Assembly: GCF_005404815.1 (NCBI RefSeq)
Contig: NZ_BJDF01000002.1
Span: 124,001-188,000, forward strand
Length of the DNA: 64,000 nt
Reading direction: 5' to 3'
Source of the DNA: Companilactobacillus huachuanensis
Lineage (GTDB): Bacteria > Bacillota > Bacilli > Lactobacillales > Lactobacillaceae
Part shown: piece after piece, positions 1 through 9,822 of the stretch
How positions within the stretch are numbered: the stretch's first letter is position 1
Layout: each line of letters begins with the position of its first letter
Made by a program: the position numbers and the translations under genes
The notes under the pieces: model-generated
The model's input: the letters and a program-made list of their open reading frames with translations, nothing else
Told to the model about the DNA's origin: nothing
Databases searched by the model: none

Positions 1-1283
1 ACAAGGCGGATTTCACACCAGATTCACTTATATGTGTAGACCAGTCAGGAATTATTGACCGTGTTATATCCGCTTCTGATAGTGATTATCAGATTGTCAA
101 ACAAGCTGCATTGGATAACGATATCCTCAAACAAATACCTAAGGGAAGTTATCTTTTACCAGGATTCACTGATTTACATATTCACGCACCACAATGGCCT
201 CAGGCCGGTTTAGCTTTGGACAAGCCGTTGAACGAATGGCTCAACACTTATACTTTTCCACTTGAGGCTAAATTCAAAGATCTACAGTATGCTAAAAAAG
301 TTTACCAAAGCTTGATCAAAGAATTATTGGCCAACGGTACTACTACTGGTTTGTTCTTTGGATCAGTTCACACGGATGCCAATTTAGTTTTGGCTCAGAT
401 TTGTGCTCAACTTGGACAACGTGCCTTTATTGGTAAAGTTGTGATGGATAATCCAGAACAAACTCCGGACTATTATCGTGATGCCTCTTCCAAAGTAGCT
501 TTGGAAGAGACTGAAACATTCATTCTCAAAATGCTTAAGCTTCAAGGACAAACCGGTTCCGACATAACGCCAGTTATCACGCCCCGCTTTGTTCCTAGTT
601 GTACCGATGAGACGTTACAAGGTCTGGGTGGCTTAGCTAAAAAGTATGACTTACCCATTCAATCACACTGTAGTGAAAGTGTTTGGGAAGATCAATATGC
701 AATCGACCGTTTCAACTTACGTGACGCTGAAGTACTTAATAAATTTGGCTTGTTAACTGACAAATCAATTATGGCTCACGGTACCCAACTCAGTGACAGT
801 GATTTAGATTTGTTTGAAAAAACGCAATCATCTATCGCCCATTGTCCTATCTCCAACGCGTTCTTTGGCAATTCGGTCATGCGTGTTAATGATGCTCACC
901 AAAAAAACGTTAAAATCGGTTTAGGAACCGATATCTCCGGAGGATTTTCTCCTAGTATTTATCGAAATATGCAACAAGCTATTATGTCATCACAGATGTT
1001 ACAAGACTCTAGTCATAAACCGGCACGTCTTTCAGCCAGCAATGCCTTTTATCTTGCAACAGTTGGTGGTGCTAGTGCCTTACATATCAAATCTGGACAA
1101 ATTAAAGTCGGTTTTAAAGGCGACTTTCAAATTGTTCAAGATCAATACTTCGAACTCTCATCAAATGAATCAGACGATATATTTGAGAGACTTGTGTACC
1201 ACACAAATAAAGAAAATATCAAACAAGTTTATGTAGCTGGTAAATTAGTACATGACAACCGAGGAGAAAATAATGGAAAATAA
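1..1283 (+). CDS. guaD: Guanine deaminase, 5' end outside the window
   Basis: Hydrolyses guanine to xanthine and ammonia in the cytoplasm (purine salvage and catabolism). The frame is open from base 3, so the true start lies upstream; the TTG at 111 is internal. Visible amidohydrolase motifs are the metal-binding HIH in GFTDLHIHAP, HCSES, the MAHGTQLS histidine, HCPISN and the GTDISGG aspartate region, all in the order expected for the guanine deaminase branch of the metal-dependent hydrolases. The 3' end overlaps the next gene, a purine permease, by 11 bases, so the two are probably co-transcribed and translationally coupled: uptake and deamination of purine bases. Confidence 0.93.
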   Translation, partial: KADFTPDSLICVDQSGIIDRVISASDSDYQIVKQAALDNDILKQIPKGSYLLPGFTDLHIHAPQWPQAGLALDKPLNEWLNTYTFPLEAKFKDLQYAKKVYQSLIKELLANGTTTGLFFGSVHTDANLVLAQICAQLGQRAFIGKVVMDNPEQTPDYYRDASSKVALEETETFILKMLKLQGQTGSDITPVITPRFVPSCTDETLQGLGGLAKKYDLPIQSHCSESVWEDQYAIDRFNLRDAEVLNKFGLLTDKSIMAHGTQLSDSDLDLFEKTQSSIAHCPISNAFFGNSVMRVNDAHQKNVKIGLGTDISGGFSPSIYRNMQQAIMSSQMLQDSSHKPARLSASNAFYLATVGGASALHIKSGQIKVGFKGDFQIVQDQYFELSSNESDDIFERLVYHTNKENIKQVYVAGKLVHDNRGENNGK

Positions 1284-2619
1284 CAACAAGAGCAGTCTTT
1301 TAGTCGGCCCTGATGACAAAATTGGCATGGGCGAAGCTGGTTTCTTAGGTCTTCAACACGTCTTAGCGATGGATATCTATGTTCCACCAATTATTCTAGC
1401 TGGCATGATGGCAATGGGCCTCAGTGATCAAATGGGACTTTTGCAATCAACTTTCTTAGCTGCTGGTATTGGAACAATTTTACAAACATTTGTCTTCATG
1501 AAGATGCCCGTTTCTCAGGGTCCTTCATTTGTTCCTCTTGGTGCCGCTGCCGGTGTTGTACTAGCATCTGGTGGTTTGAAAGGTAATGGTATGGGAACAC
1601 TGATTGGTGCTTTATTAATTGGCTCACTTATACTAATCGTCTTAGGTGTCACTGGTGTTTTCCAAAAAATCATCAACCGTCTAGTTCCTGCTTTAGTCGG
1701 TGGTACGATTATCACTTGTGTTGGTTTATCTTTGATTCCAACTGCTCTAAACAGTAATATTTTCAACGCTCCTGGTAAGATTGACAATAATATCATCTTA
1801 GCTTCTGTAACTGCTTTAACATTGTTAGTCTCAGTTGGTATTAGTTTGAAATTTCCTAGCGTTCGTCGTTTCTTCAGAACTAGTTCAATTATTTTGGCTT
1901 TAGGTGTTGGAACGATTGTTTCAACTATGATGGGCATGTTCAACTGGAAAGCAGTTTCTGAAGCTGCTTGGTTCGGACTTCCCCAAAGAACAATTTTCCA
2001 CTGGGGTATCAACTTCAGTCCTTCAGCTATTATTACTTTCATAATCATTTACGCAGTTATCACAACTGAAACAACTGGTACTTGGTTTGCCATGGGTGCC
2101 GTTACAAACCACGAAATCACTGACAAACAATGGAATCACGGTATTATCGGTGAAGGTTTAAGTTGTTTGGTAGCTGCCCTACTTGGAACAACACCAGTTA
2201 CCGGTTATTCAACAAATGCCGGAGTTATCTCAATCACTGGTGTTGCAAGTAAAAGAGTTTTCTTATTTGCTGGAATCTGGTTCTCAATCTTAGGTTTCTT
2301 CAGTAAACTATCAGCCTTTTTAGCCGCTATCCCTGCCCCAGTTATCGGTGGCGTCTTTGCAATCATTACTGTTACCATCATGCTTAACGGTCTAAACGTT
2401 ATCCGCGGATTAGAAACAACAGATCGTGACCTTTACATAATTGGTATTCCAATCATTTTGACATTAGCCTTAGTACTACTACCAGCTGATGTCACAAAGA
2501 ATGCTCCCCAAATCTTACAATATTTATTAGGTTCACCAATTGCCATGGCTGCTATTGCTGCTATTATTCTTAACTTAGTAATGCCTAAAGCAAAGAAAGC
2601 AACCGTTAAAACGATTTAA
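1273..2619 (+). CDS. NCS2-family purine (xanthine/uracil-type) permease
   Basis: Integral membrane nucleobase transporter of the NCS2 family, 448 aa. Hydrophobic helices run through most of the length and the family-type segments QGPSFVPLGAA and TETTGTWFAMG are present. The start at 1273 is chosen over an in-frame ATG at 1252 because GAGGAG sits 7 bases upstream of it. It overlaps the 3' end of guaD by 11 bases, which suggests that it imports guanine or xanthine for that pathway; the exact substrate cannot be read from sequence. A strong hairpin follows. Confidence 0.88.
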   Translation: MENNNKSSLLVGPDDKIGMGEAGFLGLQHVLAMDIYVPPIILAGMMAMGLSDQMGLLQSTFLAAGIGTILQTFVFMKMPVSQGPSFVPLGAAAGVVLASGGLKGNGMGTLIGALLIGSLILIVLGVTGVFQKIINRLVPALVGGTIITCVGLSLIPTALNSNIFNAPGKIDNNIILASVTALTLLVSVGISLKFPSVRRFFRTSSIILALGVGTIVSTMMGMFNWKAVSEAAWFGLPQRTIFHWGINFSPSAIITFIIIYAVITTETTGTWFAMGAVTNHEITDKQWNHGIIGEGLSCLVAALLGTTPVTGYSTNAGVISITGVASKRVFLFAGIWFSILGFFSKLSAFLAAIPAPVIGGVFAIITVTIMLNGLNVIRGLETTDRDLYIIGIPIILTLALVLLPADVTKNAPQILQYLLGSPIAMAAIAAIILNLVMPKAKKATVKTI

Positions 2620-2634
2620 TTAATTTGAAATAAA

Positions 2635-2688
2635 TCAAAGAAGCACTGTAATCCAAAATAGGATTACAGTGCTTCTTTGATAAAAAAA
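2635..2688. terminator. Perfect 20-bp hairpin between convergent genes
   Basis: Arms 2635-2654 and 2661-2680 pair perfectly around a 6-base loop. The flank read on the minus strand is T-rich (TTTATTT) and on the plus strand A-rich, so it may end transcripts from both the permease gene and the GGDEF gene. Confidence 0.7.
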
Positions 2689-2797
2689 ATAGTCATCAAC
2701 ATTATTTCTACAACAAAGATTTTATTTTCGTAAGTATAAATTAATTGTTCATTGACTCATTATAAATAAATTGGTCAGAAAGACTGAGAACCACGTT

Positions 2798-3926
2798 TTA
2801 TTTGGCCGTAATTTGCATCCGACCATTTTTCTTGGAGTGATACAGATTACCATCAACACGTGAATAAAAATCATTTGGTTCTAAATCTGTTTGAGCAATT
2901 GTTGAAACGCCAACTGAAACTGTAATTGAAATTGACTTGTCATTTAATTCAACATCCAAATGATTCAGCGCCATAAAAATTTGTCGAACTATTGGTTCAG
3001 TAGATGACAAATCATAGTTTGGAAAGATAACATTAAATTCTTCGCCACCAGTCCGATATAGTTTAACATTCGGATCATTTTCAGCTATTACCGTTTCTAC
3101 AACATCAGCCGTATGACGCAATACCTTATCCCCTGCTAAGTGACCATAAGTATCATTTACCTGCTTAAAATGGTCAATATCAAACATCATCATCGAGAGT
3201 GACAAGTTATTTTCAAAACTGGTATCAAATAAATTTCTAATTTCAGTAACATAAGCAGCGTAATTCTCAGTCTTAGTCAAAGCATCATGATTGGCAAACT
3301 CCAATAGATGAACTTTCAAATTAGTATCACGTAAAATCATTCCAACATAGCTGTACAGCAGCATCTCAAAGATAATTAGATAAGCCCACTCTTCAAAATA
3401 CGTTTGCCAAGTAAAACCAAACTTTTCCCTCATAAAGAACCACAACAGACCTCCAAAAATTACTCCAGACAGGATATAAAAAATAAACGGATGATCATTA
3501 TGTTGCTTACGACGAAGATAATTAAGTGTTTCATAGAAAGTAAGCAGTACAATACTGTGGCACCACGATTCCCAATATCCAAAGGAGCCATTAATAAACA
3601 TATAGGAAATTATTAATGGATATAGATAATAATATGGAACATGAATATTTAAAAAATAGGCACAGAAAATCAAGGCAATCAACTGAAAATTCATAAATTG
3701 CCAAGAAATCGATGTATGAACAAGCGTCATCTGCATACTTATGATGAAAATCCCCATATAGCCGACACCAAGCCAGGAATTTAGAAGATCCTCATCAAAA
3801 TGAATACCTTTTGAATTCAGCATTGTTTTTAATCCATCATATAAAACCTGATACAGAGTAAAAACGCCTAAAACAAAAAAAAACACTTGTGATAAATGGC
3901 GTCACACGCCAAACTGACCATGTCAA
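2798..3926 (-). CDS. Membrane-bound GGDEF diguanylate cyclase, frameshifted near the N-terminus
   Basis: Predicted cyclic-di-GMP synthase: about seven hydrophobic helices then a GGDEF domain with FDIDHFKQVNDTYGH and an intact GGEEF signature; no RxxD inhibitory site precedes GGEEF. It is a close paralog of the gene at 4712-5839. Homology to the paralog starts at a TTG (3926-3924) behind AGGGGG, but the frame breaks in a run of nine A on the plus strand (3875-3883). With eight bases in the run the protein would be 375 aa, exactly the paralog length, reading T-S-V-F-F-V-L-G-V-F-T. As written, translation from the TTG stops just after the run; the rest is open from a GTG at 3886 without a ribosome binding site. 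This may be sequencing error, inactivation, or slippage-based switching. Confidence 0.8.
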
Positions 3927-4217
3927 AAACCAAACCCCCTGTTAGGCTACTTTTTATTTAACGTCTCAGAACAATTAAATATGCCGGCTATAGACCTGTT
4001 AAAATCCATTTTTAAGCATATTATTAACCGCTACTATACATCATTTATAATTTTTTTTATATAAACATCTATGCAATTCTAGCACAAAAAAATCCCACTG
4101 TTCCACCCGTTTGTAGAATAGCGAGAATTAATCATTCAGACACTGCCTAAACAGTGATAAATCAAATTTTCTAGATAAAGACAATATGTTAAAAGTATCT
4201 TTTTAACATATCTACCT

Positions 4218-4345
4218 AATGGTTAAAATGTTAAGTAAATATGCCATTTACATAGTTAAGAGTATTAATCTGCTCTGCGGGCCGGTTAATACTCACAGCG
4301 CTTCAAACTAGTTTATTTTTTTGCAGGAACAATAAACTTCTAATT
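4218..4345 (-). repeat. Core-deleted copy of the dispersed palindromic repeat
   Basis: Minus-oriented remnant of the repeat family best seen at 47137-47453. Recognisable parts are the flank with ATGCC and TTTACA, shortened inverted arms (GAGTATTAA / TTAATACTC) around only a few core bases, and the ACTAGTTTATTTTTTT side. It lies back to back with the next copy, so the two form an inverted pair. The rest of the gap 3927-4217 shows nothing recognisable. Confidence 0.6.
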
Positions 4346-4353
4346 ATTTAGAC

Positions 4354-4620
4354 AACGGCCGAAAGGTTAATAATTAATATAACCAATGTTGTTACAAGCT
4401 TAGAGCTAATTTATTTAAATAATCAGAAACTTTCATTTTATTTGTTCCTGCCATGAAAAAATAAATTAGTTGGAGGAGCTGAGAGTATTCATTTGCAGCG
4501 AAAGTGGCGTTATTGCTTCAAACAACCGAGGTTCGAGACCGCTTCCCAGGCTCGGGCCGTTCCGCGCAGCAATTGAATACTCTCAGCTCTGGAAACGGTA
4601 TACTTAACTAAACCTTAGTT
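4354..4620 (+). repeat. Dispersed palindromic repeat, copy with hairpins 1 and 2 partly deleted
   Basis: Plus-oriented copy. The inner inverted arms are 4476-4496 and 4569-4589 (GAGCTGAGAGTATTC against its complement with one change). The core keeps GCAGCGAAAGTGGCGTTA and the third hairpin but lacks the segment from the first hairpin to the 3' part of the second. The leader with AATTAATATAAC and the trailer GGAAACGGTATACTTAACTA are present; the outer terminal repeats are degraded. It separates two paralogous GGDEF genes. Confidence 0.75.
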
Positions 4621-4711
4621 ATTTACAAATTAGTTCTAGGACTATGACAACAATATTTATATTAAGATTTAAAAAAATTGTAATTGTAATTTTCAAAGAA
4701 TTGGGAAATAT

Positions 4712-5839
4712 TTAACTTGCAGTAATCTGCATTCGACCATTTTTCTTAGAATGATAAAGATTATTATCAACTCTTTTATAGAAATCATCTGGATTATCAT
4801 CTGATGACGACATGCTAGAAACACCTACAGAAATAGTGATTTTGATTTGTTTTTCTCCATCTTGAATGTCCAAATTATTCAAAGCCGTAAAAATCTGTCT
4901 GACAATTGGTTCAGTTGAAGGCAAATCATAGCCCGGAAAGACAACGTTAAACTCTTCGCCACCAGTTCGATATAACCTCACATTGGGATCATTACCATCA
5001 ATTACCTGCTGTGCAACTGTCACGGCCTTCTGTAGAACCTTATCTCCTGCTAAATGACCATAGGTATCATTAACTTGCTTAAAGTGATCAATATCGAACA
5101 TCATCATCGACAAATTAAGTTTATTACGCAAACTATTGGGGAAAAGTAGCTTCATTTCAGAGACGTATGCAGCATAATTCTCAGTCTTAGTCAAAGCATC
5201 ATGATTGGCAAAAGCAACTAATCGTCCTTTTAAATCGTTTTCACGAAGTAACATTCGCATATAACTGTATAATAAGACTTCAAAAATCAATAGATAACTC
5301 CACTCCTGTAAAAAGACCCGTTGACTCAGATTAAATTTCACAGCAACGAAGAACCACATAACTGCACCCCAAGTGACGCCGACAACCATATAGCCAACAA
5401 AAGGATGCTTTCTGACTGGTCTTCTACGGATATAATTAAATGACCAGTATGTGAGCATGACACTCAATGCATGTAACCAAGATTCCCAATAGCCAAGGGA
5501 ATTATTAAACAACATATAAATTAAAATAATTGGTACGAAGAAATACAGTGGAACACGAATATTGAGAAAGTATGCACAAAAAATCAAAGCAATGATAATA
5601 AAATTCATAAATTCCCACGAAATACTTTTGCCAACGATTGTAGATTGCATACTAAATATAAAAACCAGCATATAAATCACACCAAACGATGATCTCAATA
5701 TATCGTCATTAATTGAAAACTTTTTTTCATGTACAATATTTCTCAGCCAATCAAAAGCAACTTGATAGAGCGTGAATACACCCAAGATGAAAAAAATACT
5801 CGTAATAACGGGTGCAACATGCCAGACATCCCATGTCAT
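4712..5839 (-). CDS. Membrane-bound GGDEF diguanylate cyclase
   Basis: Predicted to convert two GTP to cyclic-di-GMP at the membrane. About seven hydrophobic segments fill residues 8-200, followed by a GGDEF domain with the metal-binding FDIDHFKQVNDTYGH (about 248-262) and the catalytic GGEEF at 293-297. The usual RxxD product-inhibition site is absent. The ATG at 5839 (MTWDVWHV) is preferred because AGGGAG lies about 10 bases upstream; an earlier in-frame ATG at 5866 has no such site. Length is 375 aa, matching the repaired paralog at 2798-3926. No EAL or PilZ partner is in the window, so the output pathway is unknown. Confidence 0.88.
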   Translation of the reverse strand: MTWDVWHVAPVITSIFFILGVFTLYQVAFDWLRNIVHEKKFSINDDILRSSFGVIYMLVFIFSMQSTIVGKSISWEFMNFIIIALIFCAYFLNIRVPLYFFVPIILIYMLFNNSLGYWESWLHALSVMLTYWSFNYIRRRPVRKHPFVGYMVVGVTWGAVMWFFVAVKFNLSQRVFLQEWSYLLIFEVLLYSYMRMLLRENDLKGRLVAFANHDALTKTENYAAYVSEMKLLFPNSLRNKLNLSMMMFDIDHFKQVNDTYGHLAGDKVLQKAVTVAQQVIDGNDPNVRLYRTGGEEFNVVFPGYDLPSTEPIVRQIFTALNNLDIQDGEKQIKITISVGVSSMSSSDDNPDDFYKRVDNNLYHSKKNGRMQITAS

Positions 5840-6067
5840 AAAGTGCTGTCTCCCTTCACATCTCAATAACTTTTGTTAAAACGTTTGCGTCTTTAGATTA
5901 CACTATAATTTATTTAATTCAATTCAAATTTTTCTATTATTTTTATGAAATTTTAAATATATAAAATATTGTAAAGAAGACATTGTGTTGTTTAATTGTA
6001 AAAATTAGTCTGAAAATCTGAGAAATATTTAACTAATACAACACCTAACCCAAATTAAATGTCACAA

Positions 6068-6102
6068 ATAAAAAAAGACGTTTGAGTTTTACTCAAACGT
6101 CT
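6068..6102 (-). terminator. Rho-independent terminator of the Eis-like gene
   Basis: A 12-bp perfect stem (6076-6087 with 6091-6102) with a 3-base loop, followed on the minus strand by a run of T. Confidence 0.9.
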
Positions 6103-6110
6103 GATTTGAC

Positions 6111-7274
6111 CTAGAAATAATCAATTAACTGGGGCTTTTCTTTAACAAAAACCTCATTTAGCTGATCCACTTTTTCGGAATCACCAGTAATATAGCCGTA
6201 TTCAAACAGCGAATCCAAGGAACGATAACCAAACATTGCTTTAGTTAAAGTCTGAATCGTCAACTCCATGTCAGGGGTTTCGTCGTCAGCAATTTCAAAA
6301 CTAACGACTCCATTTTCGATTGAAAGTCGCCAGGTATGGTTATTCCAATCCAAATCATCATTAACTTTAAAATAAACTTTCGACATAACTAGTGTTTGAA
6401 CAGGATAGCGTTTGACAAAATCACTCAAATCTACGATTCGAGCCATCATATAGGGTGTAACTGAAATTTGAGCTGAATAAGGATTCTCTAACAAGTCGGC
6501 TTTAACATCAGGATCAGGAGATTCATAAACAAAATGTTGAAAAATCGATTGATGTTTCGTAACAAACTTGCTTAATAATTGACGGCTGAGTGGATTCTGA
6601 TTAAGCCATTCATGAATATAGAAGGTTGTTCCTTCACTGTAATAAATTAGATATCCAATTAATTTGTCCGCATCATCATAGGCCGTGGCAACTTGATAAT
6701 CTTCATGCTTATCAATCATGTGATCCCACCACCACTTGGGGCGAACTACCCCTCCATGATAATTGTTACTCAAATACATAATTTTAATATCATCATTTAA
6801 ATCTCTGATATCGTCACGTTCTACATGTCCGACATTGCTATTTTTAATACGGGGCAGTTGATCATTTTCCATCGTTATAACGCTATGATCAAAGACTTGT
6901 TCAAAACCAAATTGACGATAATATCCGTATGAAAATGGTGCTAAATACGATAAAGTAATCTGGTTATGATACATATCGGTCAAAGCTGCCTTTAATAAGG
7001 TACCCGCACCACCACGACCACCAAACTCTGGTGCACTCATAACGTCGCCGATACCATTCATCTTGTAATCAACACCATGGAAATTTACATCAAAAGGAAT
7101 ACTAAAAAGCCCACTACCTAGTTTATTATGATTCATTAATCCATAAACCATTGAGTGATCAAAACGTTCTTTTAAGACATCCTTACGATGCTTGGAATCC
7201 TCACGATTAAATGAATACAAATATAAATTATAAAACTCATTAAATTTATCTTCATCGAGTAAATATTTATTCAT
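6111..7274 (-). CDS. Eis-like GNAT N-acetyltransferase
   Basis: Acetyl-CoA-dependent acetyltransferase of the Eis type, 387 aa. The N-terminal GNAT domain shows an acetyl-CoA loop-like segment (APEFGGRGGAGTLL, about 82-95) and the Eis-type YRQFGFE around residue 124. A second GNAT-like half follows, and the last 100 residues (FEIADDETPDMELTIQTLTKAMFGYRSL region) resemble the SCP2-like C-terminal domain of Eis proteins. Eis proteins acetylate amines on aminoglycosides or proteins, but the substrate here is unknown. It starts at ATG 7274 behind AGGGAG, and a terminator separates it from the mupG gene, so it is probably transcribed alone. Confidence 0.82.
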   Translation of the reverse strand: MNKYLLDEDKFNEFYNLYLYSFNREDSKHRKDVLKERFDHSMVYGLMNHNKLGSGLFSIPFDVNFHGVDYKMNGIGDVMSAPEFGGRGGAGTLLKAALTDMYHNQITLSYLAPFSYGYYRQFGFEQVFDHSVITMENDQLPRIKNSNVGHVERDDIRDLNDDIKIMYLSNNYHGGVVRPKWWWDHMIDKHEDYQVATAYDDADKLIGYLIYYSEGTTFYIHEWLNQNPLSRQLLSKFVTKHQSIFQHFVYESPDPDVKADLLENPYSAQISVTPYMMARIVDLSDFVKRYPVQTLVMSKVYFKVNDDLDWNNHTWRLSIENGVVSFEIADDETPDMELTIQTLTKAMFGYRSLDSLFEYGYITGDSEKVDQLNEVFVKEKPQLIDYF

Positions 7275-7286
7275 ATTTCGCTCCCT

Positions 7287-7320
7287 ATAAAAAAATACTA
7301 TTCAACTGAGAATAGTATTT
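7287..7320 (-). terminator. Terminator after the mupG-like gene
   Basis: An 11-bp perfect stem (7293-7303 with 7310-7320) followed on the minus strand by seven T. Confidence 0.88.
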
Positions 7321-7329
7321 CTTCATTTT

Positions 7330-8415
7330 TTATTTTGCTAGTTTGAAACTACTCCAAGGTTCGATGTAATTCAACAAGAAAGCCTCATTAGAATTCAAGT
7401 GTCCAACAACATTCCGACGACCGTCATTCTTTATATCACAAAGTGCGATTTGCGTCTCACCTTTATATTGACCATAGTTTTCATTAACAATGATGATATC
7501 ACCGCGTTTGATATCTTGAGTATCGTGTGCGGGAAAATCGCCATTCTTATAAACAACTCTTGTCATTGTACTACGTAACAAGTAGTCAGATGCATCACCA
7601 CGATAGACATGGGTAGTATTCAAAATAACTTCTTTTTCGAGATCAGTCGCATTATCTGAGAAATCAACCTTCAATACTGGATATGGTGCATAGAAAGCTT
7701 CAGAAGCTTCTTTTAATTCTTCATCAGATGCATAAGTGTTACCGATGATGACATCATCAACGACTCCACTCAATAGCAAATGCTTAACTTGTGTCGCAAT
7801 TGGTAAATCACGATCATCTTCAAGCGTTGGCAAACCGTCCTGAACAGGCCAAGGGCCAAATGTTGCACTATGTGAGCTAATGAAGGCAGCTGAGTGAACA
7901 TTGCGTTCCTTGAAAAAGTTTGACCATTTAATGAAGAAGTCCTCACCTAAGCCAGTATATCTTTGAGGATAAAAGTTATGACAACCAAGAAGATTATTGG
8001 TATCAGGATGATATGAAATAATATTATCCAAGTAGTGTGTCCCAGAACTCATATTAATTTCAATCTTTAATCCATAAGGATTATGAGTCATCTTAGCCTC
8101 TTCCATGCCAGAGAAACCTTCGTCAAGTCTAACACCAGCAGCACCAAGATCATGGAAAAATGATAAGTCATCGTAACTAATATCAAGTGCCTTAAATAAT
8201 CCAGGGTTCATGTCAACAATCGTAACAAAGCCTAACTTATTTCCATAAGCAATCGTCTCTTTAAAACGGTTGATAGTTTTATCCTTGTCATCGCCTAATT
8301 CGAGTAATGAAGCAAAGATACGTGAATAGCCTAACTTACTAGCAGTATCAAGATATTTTTTATCATCCTCTAAAGTTGAATGCTCTGGATATAGTGATAA
8401 TCCAAGTCTTCTCAA
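7330..8415 (-). CDS. mupG: MupG/DUF871-family 6-phospho-glycosidase
   Basis: A TIM-barrel protein of the DUF871 family, 361 aa, beginning RRLGLSLYPEHS as in MupG, which cleaves 6-phospho-N-acetylmuramic acid disaccharides (known for the staphylococcal member). The GFSGMEE and NFYPQRYTGL segments are typical of the family. The start is TTG at 8415: GGAGGT lies just upstream, and the ATG between them opens only a two-codon frame. It follows a PTS IIC gene by 25 bases in one unit under an RpiR-type regulator. This fits phospho-sugar import and cleavage, but a MurNAc substrate is inferred; no murQ is nearby. Confidence 0.82.
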   Translation of the reverse strand: MRRLGLSLYPEHSTLEDDKKYLDTASKLGYSRIFASLLELGDDKDKTINRFKETIAYGNKLGFVTIVDMNPGLFKALDISYDDLSFFHDLGAAGVRLDEGFSGMEEAKMTHNPYGLKIEINMSSGTHYLDNIISYHPDTNNLLGCHNFYPQRYTGLGEDFFIKWSNFFKERNVHSAAFISSHSATFGPWPVQDGLPTLEDDRDLPIATQVKHLLLSGVVDDVIIGNTYASDEELKEASEAFYAPYPVLKVDFSDNATDLEKEVILNTTHVYRGDASDYLLRSTMTRVVYKNGDFPAHDTQDIKRGDIIIVNENYGQYKGETQIALCDIKNDGRRNVVGHLNSNEAFLLNYIEPWSSFKLAK

Positions 8416-8440
8416 AACATGACCTCCAAAAATTTAAATA

Positions 8441-9742
8441 TTATTTGCTAATTTTAGCTGAATCTAATTCTTCAGCCAATTTTTCTCTATCCATTGACTT
8501 GAAGAAGTAGAAGTAAATCAAAGTATCGATCACGATATTAACGATTTGTAGAACTGAACCGGAAATGTGACCAGTTGCAATAAATCCTGATAGGATTGGT
8601 GGAGTTGTCCATGGAATATAGACACCCATTGGTCTAGCAACCCAGTTAGCTGCCATTGAAACATATGTTGTTGTTACGTTAACAAGTGGAGTCAAGATAA
8701 ATGGAACAGCCATCTTGTAGTTCATAACAATAGGTAGACCGAAGACGATAGGTTCGTTAATGTTGAACAATGCAGGTCCAGCAACAAGTTTACCTAATGT
8801 CTTAAGTTCCTTACTCTTAGCAGCGAATGCTAGTAGCATAGCCAAACCGATTGTGGCACCAGAACCACCCATGTGAACGAAGTTATCGAAGAATGATGTT
8901 GTAACGATATTTGGTAGAGCTTTACCAGCAGTAAAGGCTGCGTGGTTTTGGTTCAAAGCTGTTAACCAGATAGGCATCATAACACCAGAAACAACGTTGG
9001 CACCGTGAATACCGAATAACCATAGGAATGAAACAAGGAATTCAGCAACTAAAGCACCAGGCAATGTGTTACTCAAGTGGCCAAGTGGTGTTGCCAAGAA
9101 GAAGGAAATGATATTTGGAATACTTTGCATTGGTGTTGCTTCAACACCGATACGGATTACCCAAACAAGAGCTAAAATAATGAATCCTGGGAACAAAGCA
9201 GCAAATGAGTTACTTACTGCAGGTGGAACTGTATCAGGCATCTTGATTGTCCAGTTCTTGTGAACCATCCAAACATAGAAGTCAGTGATAAATAGACCAA
9301 CAATAATAGCTGTAAATAGACCTGCTGAATCCAATTGTGTAAGTGGAACCCACAAAGCTCCAGCTTTATCTGTCTTCAATGGAATAGTAAGTACAAAAGC
9401 ACCTAATGAAACAATTGAAGCAGAGATTGGATCAACCTTATAACTCTTAGCCAAGTTATAAGAAATACCGATAACGGCAATCAATCCCATGATATGGAAT
9501 GATGCGTTAGTTGGATATTGTAAAACGGTTGCCCAGTTCTTACCAAAGATACCAGCCATAAAGTCTAGATAGGCTTGAATTGGAAATTGTGCGATGATCA
9601 TGAACAATGAACCAATGATGATCATTGGAACAGCCAATGTCATACCATCACGCAAAGCAATCAAATGACGAGAAGAAGCAAGCTTGCCGGCAAGAGGAAT
9701 TAACTTATCTTGGACAAAGCCGCCAGATTTCTTTTCAGCCAT
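8441..9742 (-). CDS. PTS lactose/cellobiose-family EIIC permease
   Basis: Membrane-embedded sugar channel of a phosphotransferase system, 433 aa, with about ten hydrophobic segments. FGIHGANVVSGVM and NINEPIVFGLPIVMN are hallmark segments of the lactose/cellobiose/chitobiose EIIC family; the glutamate of NEPIVFG is the conserved sugar-binding region. Starts at ATG 9742 behind GAGGGGG. No IIA or IIB is in its own unit; both are encoded at 14377-15125 without a IIC, so the three probably assemble. Confidence 0.93.
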   Translation of the reverse strand: MAEKKSGGFVQDKLIPLAGKLASSRHLIALRDGMTLAVPMIIIGSLFMIIAQFPIQAYLDFMAGIFGKNWATVLQYPTNASFHIMGLIAVIGISYNLAKSYKVDPISASIVSLGAFVLTIPLKTDKAGALWVPLTQLDSAGLFTAIIVGLFITDFYVWMVHKNWTIKMPDTVPPAVSNSFAALFPGFIILALVWVIRIGVEATPMQSIPNIISFFLATPLGHLSNTLPGALVAEFLVSFLWLFGIHGANVVSGVMMPIWLTALNQNHAAFTAGKALPNIVTTSFFDNFVHMGGSGATIGLAMLLAFAAKSKELKTLGKLVAGPALFNINEPIVFGLPIVMNYKMAVPFILTPLVNVTTTYVSMAANWVARPMGVYIPWTTPPILSGFIATGHISGSVLQIVNIVIDTLIYFYFFKSMDREKLAEELDSAKISK

Positions 9743-9822
9743 GTGTAAAACCCCCTCAAATGAAATAAAATATGTTTCACAGCAGAAACACGAATCTGCT
9801 TACAAGAACCATTGTAACCCTT

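Noticed and set aside
1515-2048. 177-codon frame opposite the permease
   Set aside because: Antisense shadow of a hydrophobic coding region; no start signal.
4218-4620. CRISPR-like or tRNA-like array
   Set aside because: Repeats are large inverted palindromes, not short direct repeats with spacers, and no cloverleaf with a CCA or T-arm was found.
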